Shown here one piece after another: positions 34,961 through 43,880 of a stretch of 64,000 nucleotides of DNA. Within the stretch, counting starts at the first letter, position 1; each line of letters starts with the position of its first letter. Origin of the DNA: Labilibaculum sp. (GTDB lineage: Bacteria; Bacteroidota; Bacteroidia; Bacteroidales; Marinifilaceae); assembly GCA_016342745.1 (NCBI GenBank), contig JAEINT010000017.1, positions 62,001-126,000 of the forward strand, written 5' to 3'. The notes beneath the pieces are model-generated. The model made no database searches. It was not told where the DNA came from and was given only the letters and a program-made list of their open reading frames with translations. The translations under genes were made by a program, and so were the position numbers.

Positions 34961-37303
34961 TTATTTAATTTCAATGGCATCTACCGGACAAATTTGTTTA
35001 CAGATATCGCATTTAATACACAATTCGTTATCTACTTTATGTAATTCGTATGGTTTTGCCTCTATCGCATCTACCGGACAACGCTGTGCACATTTTGTAC
35101 ATCCAGTGCAATTGTCGTTGATTTCATAGCGAATTAGGTTCTCACATTTTCCAGATGGACATTCGCCATTAATATGCGCTTCATATTCGTGACGGAAATA
35201 CTTTAAGGTTGATAATACAGGGTTCGGAGCAGTTCCACCCAAAGCACACATACTTCCCTTCTGCGTATTTAATGCCAGTTTCTCCAGCAAGTCCAAATCG
35301 CTTATTTTTCCTTTTCCTGTCTTGATCTTTTCAAGGATCTCTAACATTCTCTGCGTTCCAATTCTACAGAAAGTACATCGTCCGCAAGATTCCTCTTGGG
35401 TAAACGACAAGAAATAGTGAGCGATATCAACCATGCAATCCGATTCATCTAAAACGATCAATCCTCCCGAGCCCATCATTGCTCCAACTTCCTTCAAAGA
35501 ATCGAAGTCGATGGCTACATCGGACATGGATGCAGGAATACATCCTCCTGAAGGACCACCAATTTGAACGGCCTTAAATTTCTTTCCATCGGCAATTCCA
35601 CCGCCAATTTCTTCTACAATTTGCTTAATTGTAATTCCCATAGGAACTTCAATCAATCCTCCTCTATTTATTTTACCAGCAAGAGCAAACACCTTTGTTC
35701 CCTTACTTTTCTCTGTTCCAATGTTACTGAAAGCTTCAGCTCCTTCACGCAGAATATAAGGAACCAAAGAAAATGTTTCTGTATTATTTATCAAGGTAGG
35801 TTGATCCCAAAGTCCTTTTTCTGCAGGATATGGAGGACGTAATTGCGGAATTCCACGTTTTCCTTCTATGGAAGCAATTAATGCTGTTTCTTCTCCACAA
35901 ACAAATGCTCCAGCACCTTCAAATACTTTCAATTCGAAAGAAAAATCAGATCCCAATATGTTTTTGCCTAATAAACCTTTGCTTTTGCAGATTTCCAGAC
36001 CTTCTTTAATTCGCTTAACGGCAAGTGGATATTCCGCTCGAATGTACAAGCGACCTTCATTAGCACCTACAGCATAAGCTCCAATCAAGATTCCTTCAAT
36101 AACTCGAAATGGGTAAGATTCCAACAACATTCTATCCATGAATGCGCCCGGATCTCCTTCATCCCCATTACAAATAATGTATTTCTTTTCGGATTTTGCA
36201 TTTTGAACCATCTTCCATTTAATGGCAGATGGAAAACCTGCTCCACCTCGTCCTTTTAATCCACTTTGCTCAATCTGAGAAATAATTTCATCGGCAGATA
36301 GATCGTTCAAACACTTCTTAAAAGCCTCAAAACCACGTTTTGAAATGTATTCTTCAAAATCAGATGGTTTTATCTCACCACGGTATTCGGTGGCTATATT
36401 TACTTGTCCTTTTAAAAACTCCGCAATTGGTGTGTCCTCTTCATTGGCATTATATCTATTTGAACTCTTTGGAATATCCGAGAAAGTAATGTTCTCGGCA
36501 TAGTTGTAAAAGCGATTTTTAAAACGACTCATCCAACTCTTAGATTGAAAGTGTTTCTCGATAATATCCCCAACTTCATTTGCATTGATTTTGGTATAAT
36601 AAGCAGCTTCTTCCCCATTTTTATGGATTTCTAACATTGGCACTTGGTTACAAACACCAACACATCCAACTTGCTTCACATCAACCTTAATCTTGTTCTC
36701 AGCCAAAGTTTTCTCCAACTCTTCTTTCACCCCAGAACTTCCACTAGCTACGCAACAAGAACCTAAACCAATACGAATTTCTCCTTGCGAAATACCTTCT
36801 TCGGTAACTTCTCGTACAATTTTATCTTCGCTTGGCGCCAGATTTTTAAAATCCTCAAGTATCTCAGCAACTTTACCGGTTTCAACATGTCCGTAAGTCA
36901 CATCATCAATCTGAACAACTGGAGCCAAAGTACAGCACCCCAAACAGGCTACTTCTTCAACCGTAAATAGCTTTTTATCGTCTGTATCCTTTCCTTTTTC
37001 CAATCCCAATTCTCGACGAAAACCATCGAAAACCTGTTTTGCTCCTTTTACATGGCAAGCCGTTCCTACGCAAACTCGTATAATGTGCTTCCCTACCGGC
37101 TGATGTCTAAATTGAGAATAGAATGTTGAAATTCCAGTAATTTGCGCTTCTGTAATACTTGTAGTCTCACAAACACGCTTCAAAGCATCTTCAGGCAAAT
37201 AATTATATTTTCCTTGAATTGCCTGTAAAATTGGAATCACCTTATCTGGCTCACCTCCCAATTCCCCAACAACTCCATCTACAAAATTGAATATCTTCTC
37301 CAT
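34961..37303 (-). CDS. NuoE-NuoF-ferredoxin fusion (HydB/HndC-like NADH dehydrogenase subunit)
   Basis: About 780 residues in four parts. A NuoE-type [2Fe-2S] domain (CVGTACHVKGA … ACLGCCTLAP) is followed by a second thioredoxin-like [2Fe-2S] domain (GSCCVASGS … GCVGVC). Then comes NuoF: FMN/NADH motifs GRGGAGFPSAIKW, NGDEGDPGAFMDR, GAGAFVCGEETAL, and the [4Fe-4S] site ESCGRCTFCRIGTQ. The C-terminus is a 2[4Fe-4S] ferredoxin (CTGCTKCAQRCP, CIKCDICKQICP). This architecture is known from electron-bifurcating hydrogenases and related NAD(P)H:ferredoxin complexes; no hydrogenase subunit is encoded nearby. I chose the ATG at 37303, directly after the upstream stop; an ATG at 37321 would overlap it. 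Confidence 0.9.
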   Translation of the reverse strand: MEKIFNFVDGVVGELGGEPDKVIPILQAIQGKYNYLPEDALKRVCETTSITEAQITGISTFYSQFRHQPVGKHIIRVCVGTACHVKGAKQVFDGFRRELGLEKGKDTDDKKLFTVEEVACLGCCTLAPVVQIDDVTYGHVETGKVAEILEDFKNLAPSEDKIVREVTEEGISQGEIRIGLGSCCVASGSSGVKEELEKTLAENKIKVDVKQVGCVGVCNQVPMLEIHKNGEEAAYYTKINANEVGDIIEKHFQSKSWMSRFKNRFYNYAENITFSDIPKSSNRYNANEEDTPIAEFLKGQVNIATEYRGEIKPSDFEEYISKRGFEAFKKCLNDLSADEIISQIEQSGLKGRGGAGFPSAIKWKMVQNAKSEKKYIICNGDEGDPGAFMDRMLLESYPFRVIEGILIGAYAVGANEGRLYIRAEYPLAVKRIKEGLEICKSKGLLGKNILGSDFSFELKVFEGAGAFVCGEETALIASIEGKRGIPQLRPPYPAEKGLWDQPTLINNTETFSLVPYILREGAEAFSNIGTEKSKGTKVFALAGKINRGGLIEVPMGITIKQIVEEIGGGIADGKKFKAVQIGGPSGGCIPASMSDVAIDFDSLKEVGAMMGSGGLIVLDESDCMVDIAHYFLSFTQEESCGRCTFCRIGTQRMLEILEKIKTGKGKISDLDLLEKLALNTQKGSMCALGGTAPNPVLSTLKYFRHEYEAHINGECPSGKCENLIRYEINDNCTGCTKCAQRCPVDAIEAKPYELHKVDNELCIKCDICKQICPVDAIEIK

Positions 37304-37305
37304 AA

Positions 37306-39189
37306 TTATTTCCCTATGCAATAAAGGTTTTTCTCTCCACGGATATATACTCTTCCATCAGCGAAAGCTGGCGATGTATCCGATTTTTCTCCCAATGATG
37401 AAGTCGCAACTGATGCATATTGCTTATCAGCCTTAAAAATGTGCATCACACCTTCGCGATCCAATAAATATATCTTGCCATCTACCAAAATTGGTGATGA
37501 ATAAAATCCATTATCAAATTCCTGTTCCCACAGAATTTCTCCTGATGTTGCGTTATAACAAGCAACCGCACCGTAACTGGTTACAATAAATAACATGTCT
37601 TTGTATGCGATCGGACTTGGTACATCAGAAAGGTAATCGTAAGCTTCCCAAAGCACTTCTGGTTTCTCACCAGTCTTAATGGCAACCAAACTAGCATATT
37701 CATTTAAAGCATAAACAATTCCATTTGCGAAGGCTACCGATGGTCCAACTTCTCCTGTAATGCAATCCAAATGCCACAATTCTTTACCCGTATTCACATC
37801 GTAAGAAGCAACACTAGGATCGGCAGCTAATAAGACCTCTATTTGACCATTGTTATTTACGATTACTGGCGATGCCCAAGAAACTCTAACTTTACGCGGA
37901 GTGTTCCACAATTCAGATCCATCTTTTGTGGATAAGGCTAATACCTTTCCGGATTTCTTTTGATCGTACTGAACGATTAGCTTGTCTTCAAAAATGAGTA
38001 ATGAAGATGAATGCCCGTAATGATTATCAGGAACACCTAAATTTTTTGCCCATTGTTTTTTACCATTCATATCGACAGAAATAACATCTCCATTTGCAAA
38101 AATTGCGAAGACTGATTTTCCATCGGTTGTAACTGTAGATGCTGCATGACCTGTATCTGGTGTAACGTCAGGTGAAGTTGCAGGCGATCCAGGAACCTGC
38201 TCTACTTTAGCTGTCCAAAGCAATTTTCCATTGTTTCTATCGTAGCAATATATTTCGCGACTTGTTGCGTTCGCACCTGATAAGAACAGTTTGTTTCCCC
38301 AAATAACTGGAGAATTGTATGCATGAATAGGAACTGGCTGTTTCCACAAGATGTTTTTTCCGCTGGCTCCATCCCATTCATTTGGGATGTTCTTTTGGTA
38401 AGCAATTCCATTTCCTCCAGGACCACGGAAAGATGGGAAATTGTCCATCATTTCTTTAGTAGGATATGTTCCTGTATATTTCCCAACAGTTTTAGCTGGT
38501 ACTACTTCTTTAGGTTCTTCTTGAACAGCAACTGCAACTTTCTCAGGAGCTTCTTCAACAATTACTTCAATTTCTTCCTCTTTTACTTCTTCTTTCTTTT
38601 CTGGAATTACTTCTGCTGATACTTCAATTACCTCACTTACTTGTTGTGTTTGCTCTTGTTCTGCTTCCGCCTTTGCTGTTTTAGCCGCTACAGTAAATTG
38701 ATTTCCCAATTCCTGATGAGTAAGGAATGCAAAGACCAATGTGATTCCGACCATTCCAAAACCACCAATTACAATCCACTTTCTTGCCTTCTCCCGGAAA
38801 AGGATAATATTCTCTTCCTCTTCTTCGCTTACTTGTGGTAATTCTTTCTTTCCTGAATAAAATAAATGAAGAGCAATTGCCATTACGATAACTCCAAAAA
38901 GCAATAAATATCCTCCAGCCTTTACTTGCCATTGATTTGTAAAGTATGCTTTTCGCACCAACAGATCCATTTCACGAATTTGCTCTCTTAACTGCTCATC
39001 ATTTGGATTTTCATTCAATCGATCAACCAAACTATTGATGATCTCTGTGTTTACAGGATCAACTCGATTGATTTGAATGTAATTTACCAATACCAACATG
39101 CAGATTATGAAAGAGAATGTTCCTGCCACTATAGCTATTCCTCTCCAAAGAGACAGGTTGGTACGATTTATTTTAAACTTGTTATTCAT
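37306..39189 (-). CDS. Membrane-anchored PQQ-like beta-propeller protein
   Basis: About 627 residues. Three N-terminal membrane helices are visible (GIAIVAGTFSFIICMLVLVNY; GGYLLLFGVIVMAIALHLFY; WIVIGGFGMVGITLVFAFL), then a long Glu/Val/Lys-rich linker (about residues 170-235) and a propeller (about 250-627) beginning FPSFRGPGGNGIAYQKN, a variant of the cluster's WRG motif, with blades such as GKLLWTAKVEQVPGSP, GKKQWAKNLG, GKELWHLDC and GEILWEQEF. The propeller should face the periplasm. ATG at 39189 chosen over 39201. The stop overlaps the start region of the NuoEF-like gene, suggesting translational coupling and a shared complex. Confidence 0.83.
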   Translation of the reverse strand: MNNKFKINRTNLSLWRGIAIVAGTFSFIICMLVLVNYIQINRVDPVNTEIINSLVDRLNENPNDEQLREQIREMDLLVRKAYFTNQWQVKAGGYLLLFGVIVMAIALHLFYSGKKELPQVSEEEEENIILFREKARKWIVIGGFGMVGITLVFAFLTHQELGNQFTVAAKTAKAEAEQEQTQQVSEVIEVSAEVIPEKKEEVKEEEIEVIVEEAPEKVAVAVQEEPKEVVPAKTVGKYTGTYPTKEMMDNFPSFRGPGGNGIAYQKNIPNEWDGASGKNILWKQPVPIHAYNSPVIWGNKLFLSGANATSREIYCYDRNNGKLLWTAKVEQVPGSPATSPDVTPDTGHAASTVTTDGKSVFAIFANGDVISVDMNGKKQWAKNLGVPDNHYGHSSSLLIFEDKLIVQYDQKKSGKVLALSTKDGSELWNTPRKVRVSWASPVIVNNNGQIEVLLAADPSVASYDVNTGKELWHLDCITGEVGPSVAFANGIVYALNEYASLVAIKTGEKPEVLWEAYDYLSDVPSPIAYKDMLFIVTSYGAVACYNATSGEILWEQEFDNGFYSSPILVDGKIYLLDREGVMHIFKADKQYASVATSSLGEKSDTSPAFADGRVYIRGEKNLYCIGK

Positions 39190-39271
39190 ATGCTTTACCA
39201 CTAAGTTTTATTTTTTACCACTAAGGAAGCTCGAAGTTCTTCACAAAGGGACACAAAGTATATTTTAACAA

Positions 39272-39304
39272 GACTCTGACAGGTTAAAAAAACGCTGTCA
39301 GGTC
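39272..39304. repeat. 'CTGACAGGT' palindrome, variant copy
   Basis: GACTCTGACAGGTTAAAAAA then ACGCTGTCAGGTC, between the NapH-like and propeller genes. A CACAGAG-family-like segment (ACCACTAAG…CACAAAGGGACACAAAG) lies just beside it at about 39195-39260. Confidence 0.75.
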
Positions 39305-39314
39305 GTTATAGGTT

Positions 39315-40577
39315 TTATTTTTCAACAGGACAATATTTTAGGCAACGTGCGCAACTCACACATTCCCCTTTATCTGGTGTGTAATCTTCTCTATATCGAT
39401 AAGTTGATAATCCTGACAAAGCCAAACCAATTACCAATCCAATGAAAGCACCCAATATCCAACCACCATAATAGAATTGCTCTACAATTTCTGCAGCTTC
39501 CAAATACAATTCTTCTACTGTTTGACCTGAAGTTCTAAAACCTTCTATTTCCAGACTTTCTTTCATGGTTTTTGAATCGAAATGAAGTAATTCATCTGCC
39601 AATCGTACTTTTGCATTCACTTTAGAAAGATTTTCATGAAAGTTTGCACCTGTCCAACCTCCAACAATCATTAGTGCTGGTATAATTAAACTAAGTAAGA
39701 TGAATCTTCTGGTTGCTGATCGCTTGTCTTCCATTTGCTTCACCACAACAGGTTTGTTAATGGCATCTAAAGGACAAGAATTCTCACAAAGCTTGCATTG
39801 AATGCAATTGGAAGGTGTTATGGTCAAATGATTTTTAGAAACTCTACTAACTAGATTCAAAATCACACCATATGGGCAAAAGAAACGACAATATGGTCGA
39901 GCAATAAAAACACTAATCAACAAGAAGGCGCCACCAATCGCGAACATGAAAAAGGTAGCATTGAATCTGAAAATCCCTACAAAAGGATCGTATCGACAAA
40001 TGATAAAGTCTGTAGCCGTTGCTGCATATAATACGGACAAGCCCAAATAGATATAAGGAATTAAACCCAAGACTTTTTGCAACCATTTCTTCAAGGTAAC
40101 TGGTCTCATCAGGAATACATCCTGAACTGCTCCTAAGGGACAAACTCCAGCGCAAAATGTTCTACCAAAAAATAAGGTATAGACTAATGGAATCACAAAA
40201 AAGGCCAATGCCGATAAAGGAATGTGATAGCCGGGATTAAAAAGGGCTAATACGACATTTTGAACTGATCCGACAGAACAGACACATCCTTCTCTAAAAA
40301 AGCCAAAGTACAGAATGGAAAAAATAGAGACTACCACTACTCCAGTTCTTGATCTTTTCTTCAGAATGAACCAAGTGATTAAACTAAGTGCTGCAATTAA
40401 TACCATTACATCCAAGAATGCAAACATGCCATCGCGAGGTGCAGGCATTGAGGCAACAGGTTGTTCGTATCCCGATTCGAATTCCGGTTTTGGGAAACGT
40501 TGTTGTTGTGAAAAGGCTGCAAATTCCATTCCCACAAATAATATCAGTAAAGAGATAAAGGCTAAGCTTTTCTTCAT
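39315..40577 (-). CDS. NapH/NosR-like membrane polyferredoxin
   Basis: A 420-residue protein with a signal-like start and about five or six membrane helices (FLDVMVLIAALSLITWFIL, ALAFFVIPLVYTLFFG, LGLIPYIYLGLSVLY, FFMFAIGGAFLLISVFIA, GWILGAFIGLVIGLAL). It carries the paired CxxxCP motifs of the NapH/NosR family, TFCAGVCPLGA and PYCRFFCPYG, a [4Fe-4S] site CIQCKLCENSCP, and a terminal CVSCARCLKYCP. Family members oxidise quinol and pass electrons across the membrane to periplasmic partners. The next gene upstream encodes a NapG-like Tat ferredoxin, so the two probably form a NapGH-type module. Confidence 0.86.
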   Translation of the reverse strand: MKKSLAFISLLILFVGMEFAAFSQQQRFPKPEFESGYEQPVASMPAPRDGMFAFLDVMVLIAALSLITWFILKKRSRTGVVVVSIFSILYFGFFREGCVCSVGSVQNVVLALFNPGYHIPLSALAFFVIPLVYTLFFGRTFCAGVCPLGAVQDVFLMRPVTLKKWLQKVLGLIPYIYLGLSVLYAATATDFIICRYDPFVGIFRFNATFFMFAIGGAFLLISVFIARPYCRFFCPYGVILNLVSRVSKNHLTITPSNCIQCKLCENSCPLDAINKPVVVKQMEDKRSATRRFILLSLIIPALMIVGGWTGANFHENLSKVNAKVRLADELLHFDSKTMKESLEIEGFRTSGQTVEELYLEAAEIVEQFYYGGWILGAFIGLVIGLALSGLSTYRYREDYTPDKGECVSCARCLKYCPVEK

Positions 40578-40586
40578 CGTAATCGA

Positions 40587-41147
40587 TTATATTTTTTTAT
40601 TTGTTTTAAATCCTGCGAATTTATAAGCCTTATCAACAGGCACTCTTGAGAATGCATCGGAAGGACAATCTCTGGCAATAGCACAGTGATTGCAATTCAC
40701 ACATAGGTCATGACTTACTTGCAATTGCAATGAGCCATTACCGAAAGCACCACATCCTTTTACACATTTTCCGCAGCCAATGCACAATTCATCAATAATC
40801 TCGTATTTGAAATAAGGATCCTCAACATAGGATCTTTTGATTGCACCTGTTGGACAAAGTTGGTTTTCGGCTCCAGTAGATAAACTCTTCACATTTGGTC
40901 GGAAATAACCTCCACACAAATCACAATAACCACACATGTCGTAAACATGAATGCATTTTACTGCCGATGGTGTTACCACACAACTTGTAGCACAACGACC
41001 ACATTGCGTACATTTCGTTGGATCCAACTGCCACAGAAAATCTCCTGCCTGGCTTTTCGTAGCCAAAACCCCTGCGACTCCTACAATACTAGCTCCCGCG
41101 GCAAAACGAAAGCATGTATTTATGAATTCTCTTCTGTCTTTTTTCAT
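40587..41147 (-). CDS. Tat-exported NapG-like multi-[4Fe-4S] ferredoxin
   Basis: A 186-residue protein with a twin-arginine signal (DRREFINTCFRFAAGASIVG). Four cysteine clusters follow: CTQCGRCATSC, CGYCDLCGGYF…CP, CIGCGKCVKGC and CVNCNHCAIARDCP, consistent with three or four [4Fe-4S] clusters as in NapG/MauM ferredoxins. It should be a periplasmic or periplasm-facing electron carrier paired with the NapH-like protein encoded 9 bases downstream. No nitrate reductase subunit is present in the window, so its terminal acceptor is unknown. Confidence 0.87.
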   Translation of the reverse strand: MKKDRREFINTCFRFAAGASIVGVAGVLATKSQAGDFLWQLDPTKCTQCGRCATSCVVTPSAVKCIHVYDMCGYCDLCGGYFRPNVKSLSTGAENQLCPTGAIKRSYVEDPYFKYEIIDELCIGCGKCVKGCGAFGNGSLQLQVSHDLCVNCNHCAIARDCPSDAFSRVPVDKAYKFAGFKTNKKI

Positions 41148-41230
41148 CTTCTAATCTAAATCAAGTAGCAAAAATGGTCCAAGTTCCTTATACAAAAAGA
41201 CACTTACCTATTCTTCAAACGCTGTCAGTT

Positions 41231-41425
41231 CTATTTTGACTTTTTATATTTCACACCTTCAGGTAATGTACATTTCTCCAGACTATTGCAATCCTTGCAC
41301 ATATTCTTAAAAGTACATGTCTCTTCAGTCGTGTAGTTTCGGTAAACAAAAACGCCACTCATAATTCCTAATCCTGCAACAATTAGCGTTCTAGCTCCGT
41401 TTCTTAAAAAATCTCTTCTGTCCAT
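41231..41425 (-). CDS. Small Tat-signal protein with four cysteines
   Basis: About 64 residues from the ATG at 41425 (the frame also extends to a TTG at 41440). The N-terminus MDRRDFLRNGARTLIVAGLG is a Tat signal/anchor. The mature part has four Cys spaced C-x5-C-x2-C-x6-C (CTFKNMCKDCNSLEKC), suited to one metal or Fe-S cluster. It starts 1-2 bases after the NHL gene and precedes the NapG-like gene, so it probably joins the same electron-transfer module. I do not recognise the family. A half palindrome (AACGCTGTCAGTTCT) overlaps its 3' end. Confidence 0.7.
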   Translation of the reverse strand: MDRRDFLRNGARTLIVAGLGIMSGVFVYRNYTTEETCTFKNMCKDCNSLEKCTLPEGVKYKKSK

Positions 41426-41426
41426 T

Positions 41427-42389
41427 CTATTTTGCTTCAAATATTCTTATCATACTCTTTACCGGATCCAATACATAAATTCGGTCTTCAGAATCTACTG
41501 CCAAATCGATACCAATTGTTCCTGCTTCGAACAATTCAGGAGCAGCAACAACCGATTTTACATCACCTGATGGCAAATGAATTTTCACTCGCTCTAATCC
41601 TTTCTCAACAGTAACAAAAGAGCCATCGGAAAGTATTGCTATATTGGCGGGATTACAACATCCACTAAATCCTTCAATACTCATAGAGGTTCGTTCCCAA
41701 GAAGAGATTTGGTCTCCTTTAGAATTATAAGCTTCGAAAGCATGTCTTCCTGGATTAACGACCCAAAGTTCGCCTTGTCGTCCCATTAGCAAATCAAAGA
41801 ACGGGCTAGGAATAACAAATCCCTTTATTCCCGCTTCGGTATTTTTTCCACCAATTTCCTTAATCTTCTTACCATCTATATTATAATGGTGAACAATTTT
41901 TTGACCTGCATCGGCTACATATATATTTTCTCCATCGATCGCCAAGGAAGTAATGAATGCTTTCTCTCCTGCAATTAAAAAACTATTACGCAGGCTTCCA
42001 TCTGGTTTTCTAATGTCTACTCGATTTCTCATTCCTACCAAAACATTACCATTGTCAGCAATCGTTAAACATCGAGCTTCACCTCTTACTTTTAGAGAAT
42101 TGATTTTTTCTCCTTTTGCATTCAAAATAAGTATGGCTTCATCCGTGCTCACATAAATCTGATCTTTAGAATCAATCGCAATACCATGAAGTTCTTTAGC
42201 TTGAATTTTGATTTGTTTCACCTCTTCATGACTGATTTTTGAAGGATCAACCTTTCTAAGCTCTTTCAAATCGTATTCATAAACATTTTCTTTTGTTGTG
42301 TTCTTACTCACAAATAGATCTTTCGCCATAAAGCCGACAACTACGAGAAGTAGAACTACTAAAAGCCATAATGTCAATTTATTTTTCAT
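41427..42389 (-). CDS. NHL-repeat beta-propeller protein, membrane-anchored
   Basis: A 320-residue protein with an N-terminal membrane helix (LTLWLLVVLLLVVVGFMA). The rest has NHL/SMP-30-type blades: ELHGIAIDSKDQIYVSTD, CLTIADNGNVLVGM, SLAIDGENIYVADAGQKIVHHYN, and IDLAVDSEDRIYVLDPVKSMIRIF. A motif GFSGCCNPANIAI carries a Cys pair. It lies between a membrane-anchored PQQ-like propeller gene and the Tat proteins with very short gaps. Likely a periplasmic interaction scaffold for the electron-transfer module; catalytic function not evident. Confidence 0.8.
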   Translation of the reverse strand: MKNKLTLWLLVVLLLVVVGFMAKDLFVSKNTTKENVYEYDLKELRKVDPSKISHEEVKQIKIQAKELHGIAIDSKDQIYVSTDEAILILNAKGEKINSLKVRGEARCLTIADNGNVLVGMRNRVDIRKPDGSLRNSFLIAGEKAFITSLAIDGENIYVADAGQKIVHHYNIDGKKIKEIGGKNTEAGIKGFVIPSPFFDLLMGRQGELWVVNPGRHAFEAYNSKGDQISSWERTSMSIEGFSGCCNPANIAILSDGSFVTVEKGLERVKIHLPSGDVKSVVAAPELFEAGTIGIDLAVDSEDRIYVLDPVKSMIRIFEAK

Positions 42390-42401
42390 TTGTAGGTCAG
42401 T

Positions 42402-43826
42402 TTAATTTGCTCTAACATCAATACACAAAAGATGCTTTGAATCACGCATTAGTAATCTGCCATCTGCTATTACCAATGGTCCCCATGCATCATGTCCATC
42501 CAAGACTTTGGTTTTGTCCAATAATTCAAATCTTTCGGTACTAGCTTTAACAATGCTAAGCAGTCCGTCATCTTTCAGTATGAAGAATTTACCATCAGCT
42601 AATAAATAGGGTCCCAATCCAAAACGGTCGCTAGTACCACTTGTCCACAATATTTTTGTACAATCATTTGGATCAACACATACAAATCGGTTTCTCATTC
42701 CGCCTGCATCTTTAGGCAATATAGAAAACATCCTATTTTTATATACAACAGGAGTTTGTTGCTCTGAAGCCACTCCATCTTTCGGTTTGAATTTTTGAAG
42801 TGTACTTACAGCATATTTAGCACCTTCTTTTTTAACTTGTAGTAAGACAGAACCAGCTCCATATCCTGCAGTCATGAATATCTTTCCATTTTCGAAGACA
42901 ACTGGCGATGGCGCCACAACAGATGGAGAGAAATCTTTCGTTTTCCAAAGAATCTGTCCGATATCGTCACCTTCGGCAGAAACACCTACAATACCACCAA
43001 CGGCAGCATATACCCACATTTTTTTGCCATTCAAATTCATTGGCATAACCGATGAATGAGACATTTGCCAATTATCAGGATTTGGTGTTTCCCACAAGAC
43101 TTTTCCTGTTGCACAATCAACAGCAATCAGTAAAGATTTACCTCCAGGAGCAAGAATTACAACATTATTTTCAATTATCGGACACTGACCAGTGTACCAG
43201 AAAGGAATTTCAGACATGTATTCTTTCACCAAGTCTAATCCCCAAAGAAGATCGCCTGTATTCGGATCGGTGCACATTACGTGACAACGCGGTCCCATAG
43301 TAATCAAATATTTATCATTGATAGCTGGAACTGTTCTCGACATTCCATGATTACGCTTGATGTGCACCCTGTACCATCTACGCCACAATTCCTCTCCTGT
43401 TTCTAGGGAAAAACAACGCAAAGCATCTGCTTTTTTTATTTCATCGTAATCGAGCACATATACTTTGCCATTATATACAACTGGAGCAGCGTGGCCTTCT
43501 CCCAATTCAACTTGCCAATTAATTTTTGGTCCATTACCCCAAGTATTGATCAGTTTCGTGTTATCGGTAACAAGATTATCAGAATTTGCACCTCTAAATT
43601 GTGTCCACTTACCTGTTAATTCGGAAGTATGTTCTGTATAAAAATCAAAGCCTTCACCAATTAACACTCGTTCCGACGATGCGGATTGTTTTGGACGATT
43701 GTCCATACCAGGAATACTAGCATGGATATTTTTAACTGGATTGTAGGCAAGCCAGTACACAAAAAGAACAAGTGCAATAATTATAGCTAAGCTTATAAAT
43801 CCTTTATCTCTTCTTTTCAGTAACAT
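42402..43826 (-). CDS. Membrane-anchored PQQ-like beta-propeller protein
   Basis: A 474-residue protein with a single N-terminal anchor (GFISLAIIIALVLFVYWLAY). After a ~60-residue linker the propeller opens with WTQFRGANSDNLV, another variant of the cluster's WRG/FRG motif, and shows blades such as GEELWRRWYR, GDLLWGLDLVK, GKVLWETPNPDNW and DIGQILWKTKDF, ending HLLCIDV. It lies 12 bases before the NHL gene. As with its neighbours, no PQQ ligands can be inferred from sequence alone. Confidence 0.83.
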   Translation of the reverse strand: MLLKRRDKGFISLAIIIALVLFVYWLAYNPVKNIHASIPGMDNRPKQSASSERVLIGEGFDFYTEHTSELTGKWTQFRGANSDNLVTDNTKLINTWGNGPKINWQVELGEGHAAPVVYNGKVYVLDYDEIKKADALRCFSLETGEELWRRWYRVHIKRNHGMSRTVPAINDKYLITMGPRCHVMCTDPNTGDLLWGLDLVKEYMSEIPFWYTGQCPIIENNVVILAPGGKSLLIAVDCATGKVLWETPNPDNWQMSHSSVMPMNLNGKKMWVYAAVGGIVGVSAEGDDIGQILWKTKDFSPSVVAPSPVVFENGKIFMTAGYGAGSVLLQVKKEGAKYAVSTLQKFKPKDGVASEQQTPVVYKNRMFSILPKDAGGMRNRFVCVDPNDCTKILWTSGTSDRFGLGPYLLADGKFFILKDDGLLSIVKASTERFELLDKTKVLDGHDAWGPLVIADGRLLMRDSKHLLCIDVRAN

Positions 43827-43880
43827 ATACTTAAATAAATCTGTCCTTTAAAAATTGCCTTTTCAGAACTATAAATTTGA

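Noticed and set aside
39315-41147. Assigning a complete nitrate-reductase (nap) or nitrous-oxide (nos) operon
   Set aside because: Only NapG/NapH-like electron-transfer proteins are present; no NapA, NapB, NosZ or molybdenum-cofactor motifs were seen.
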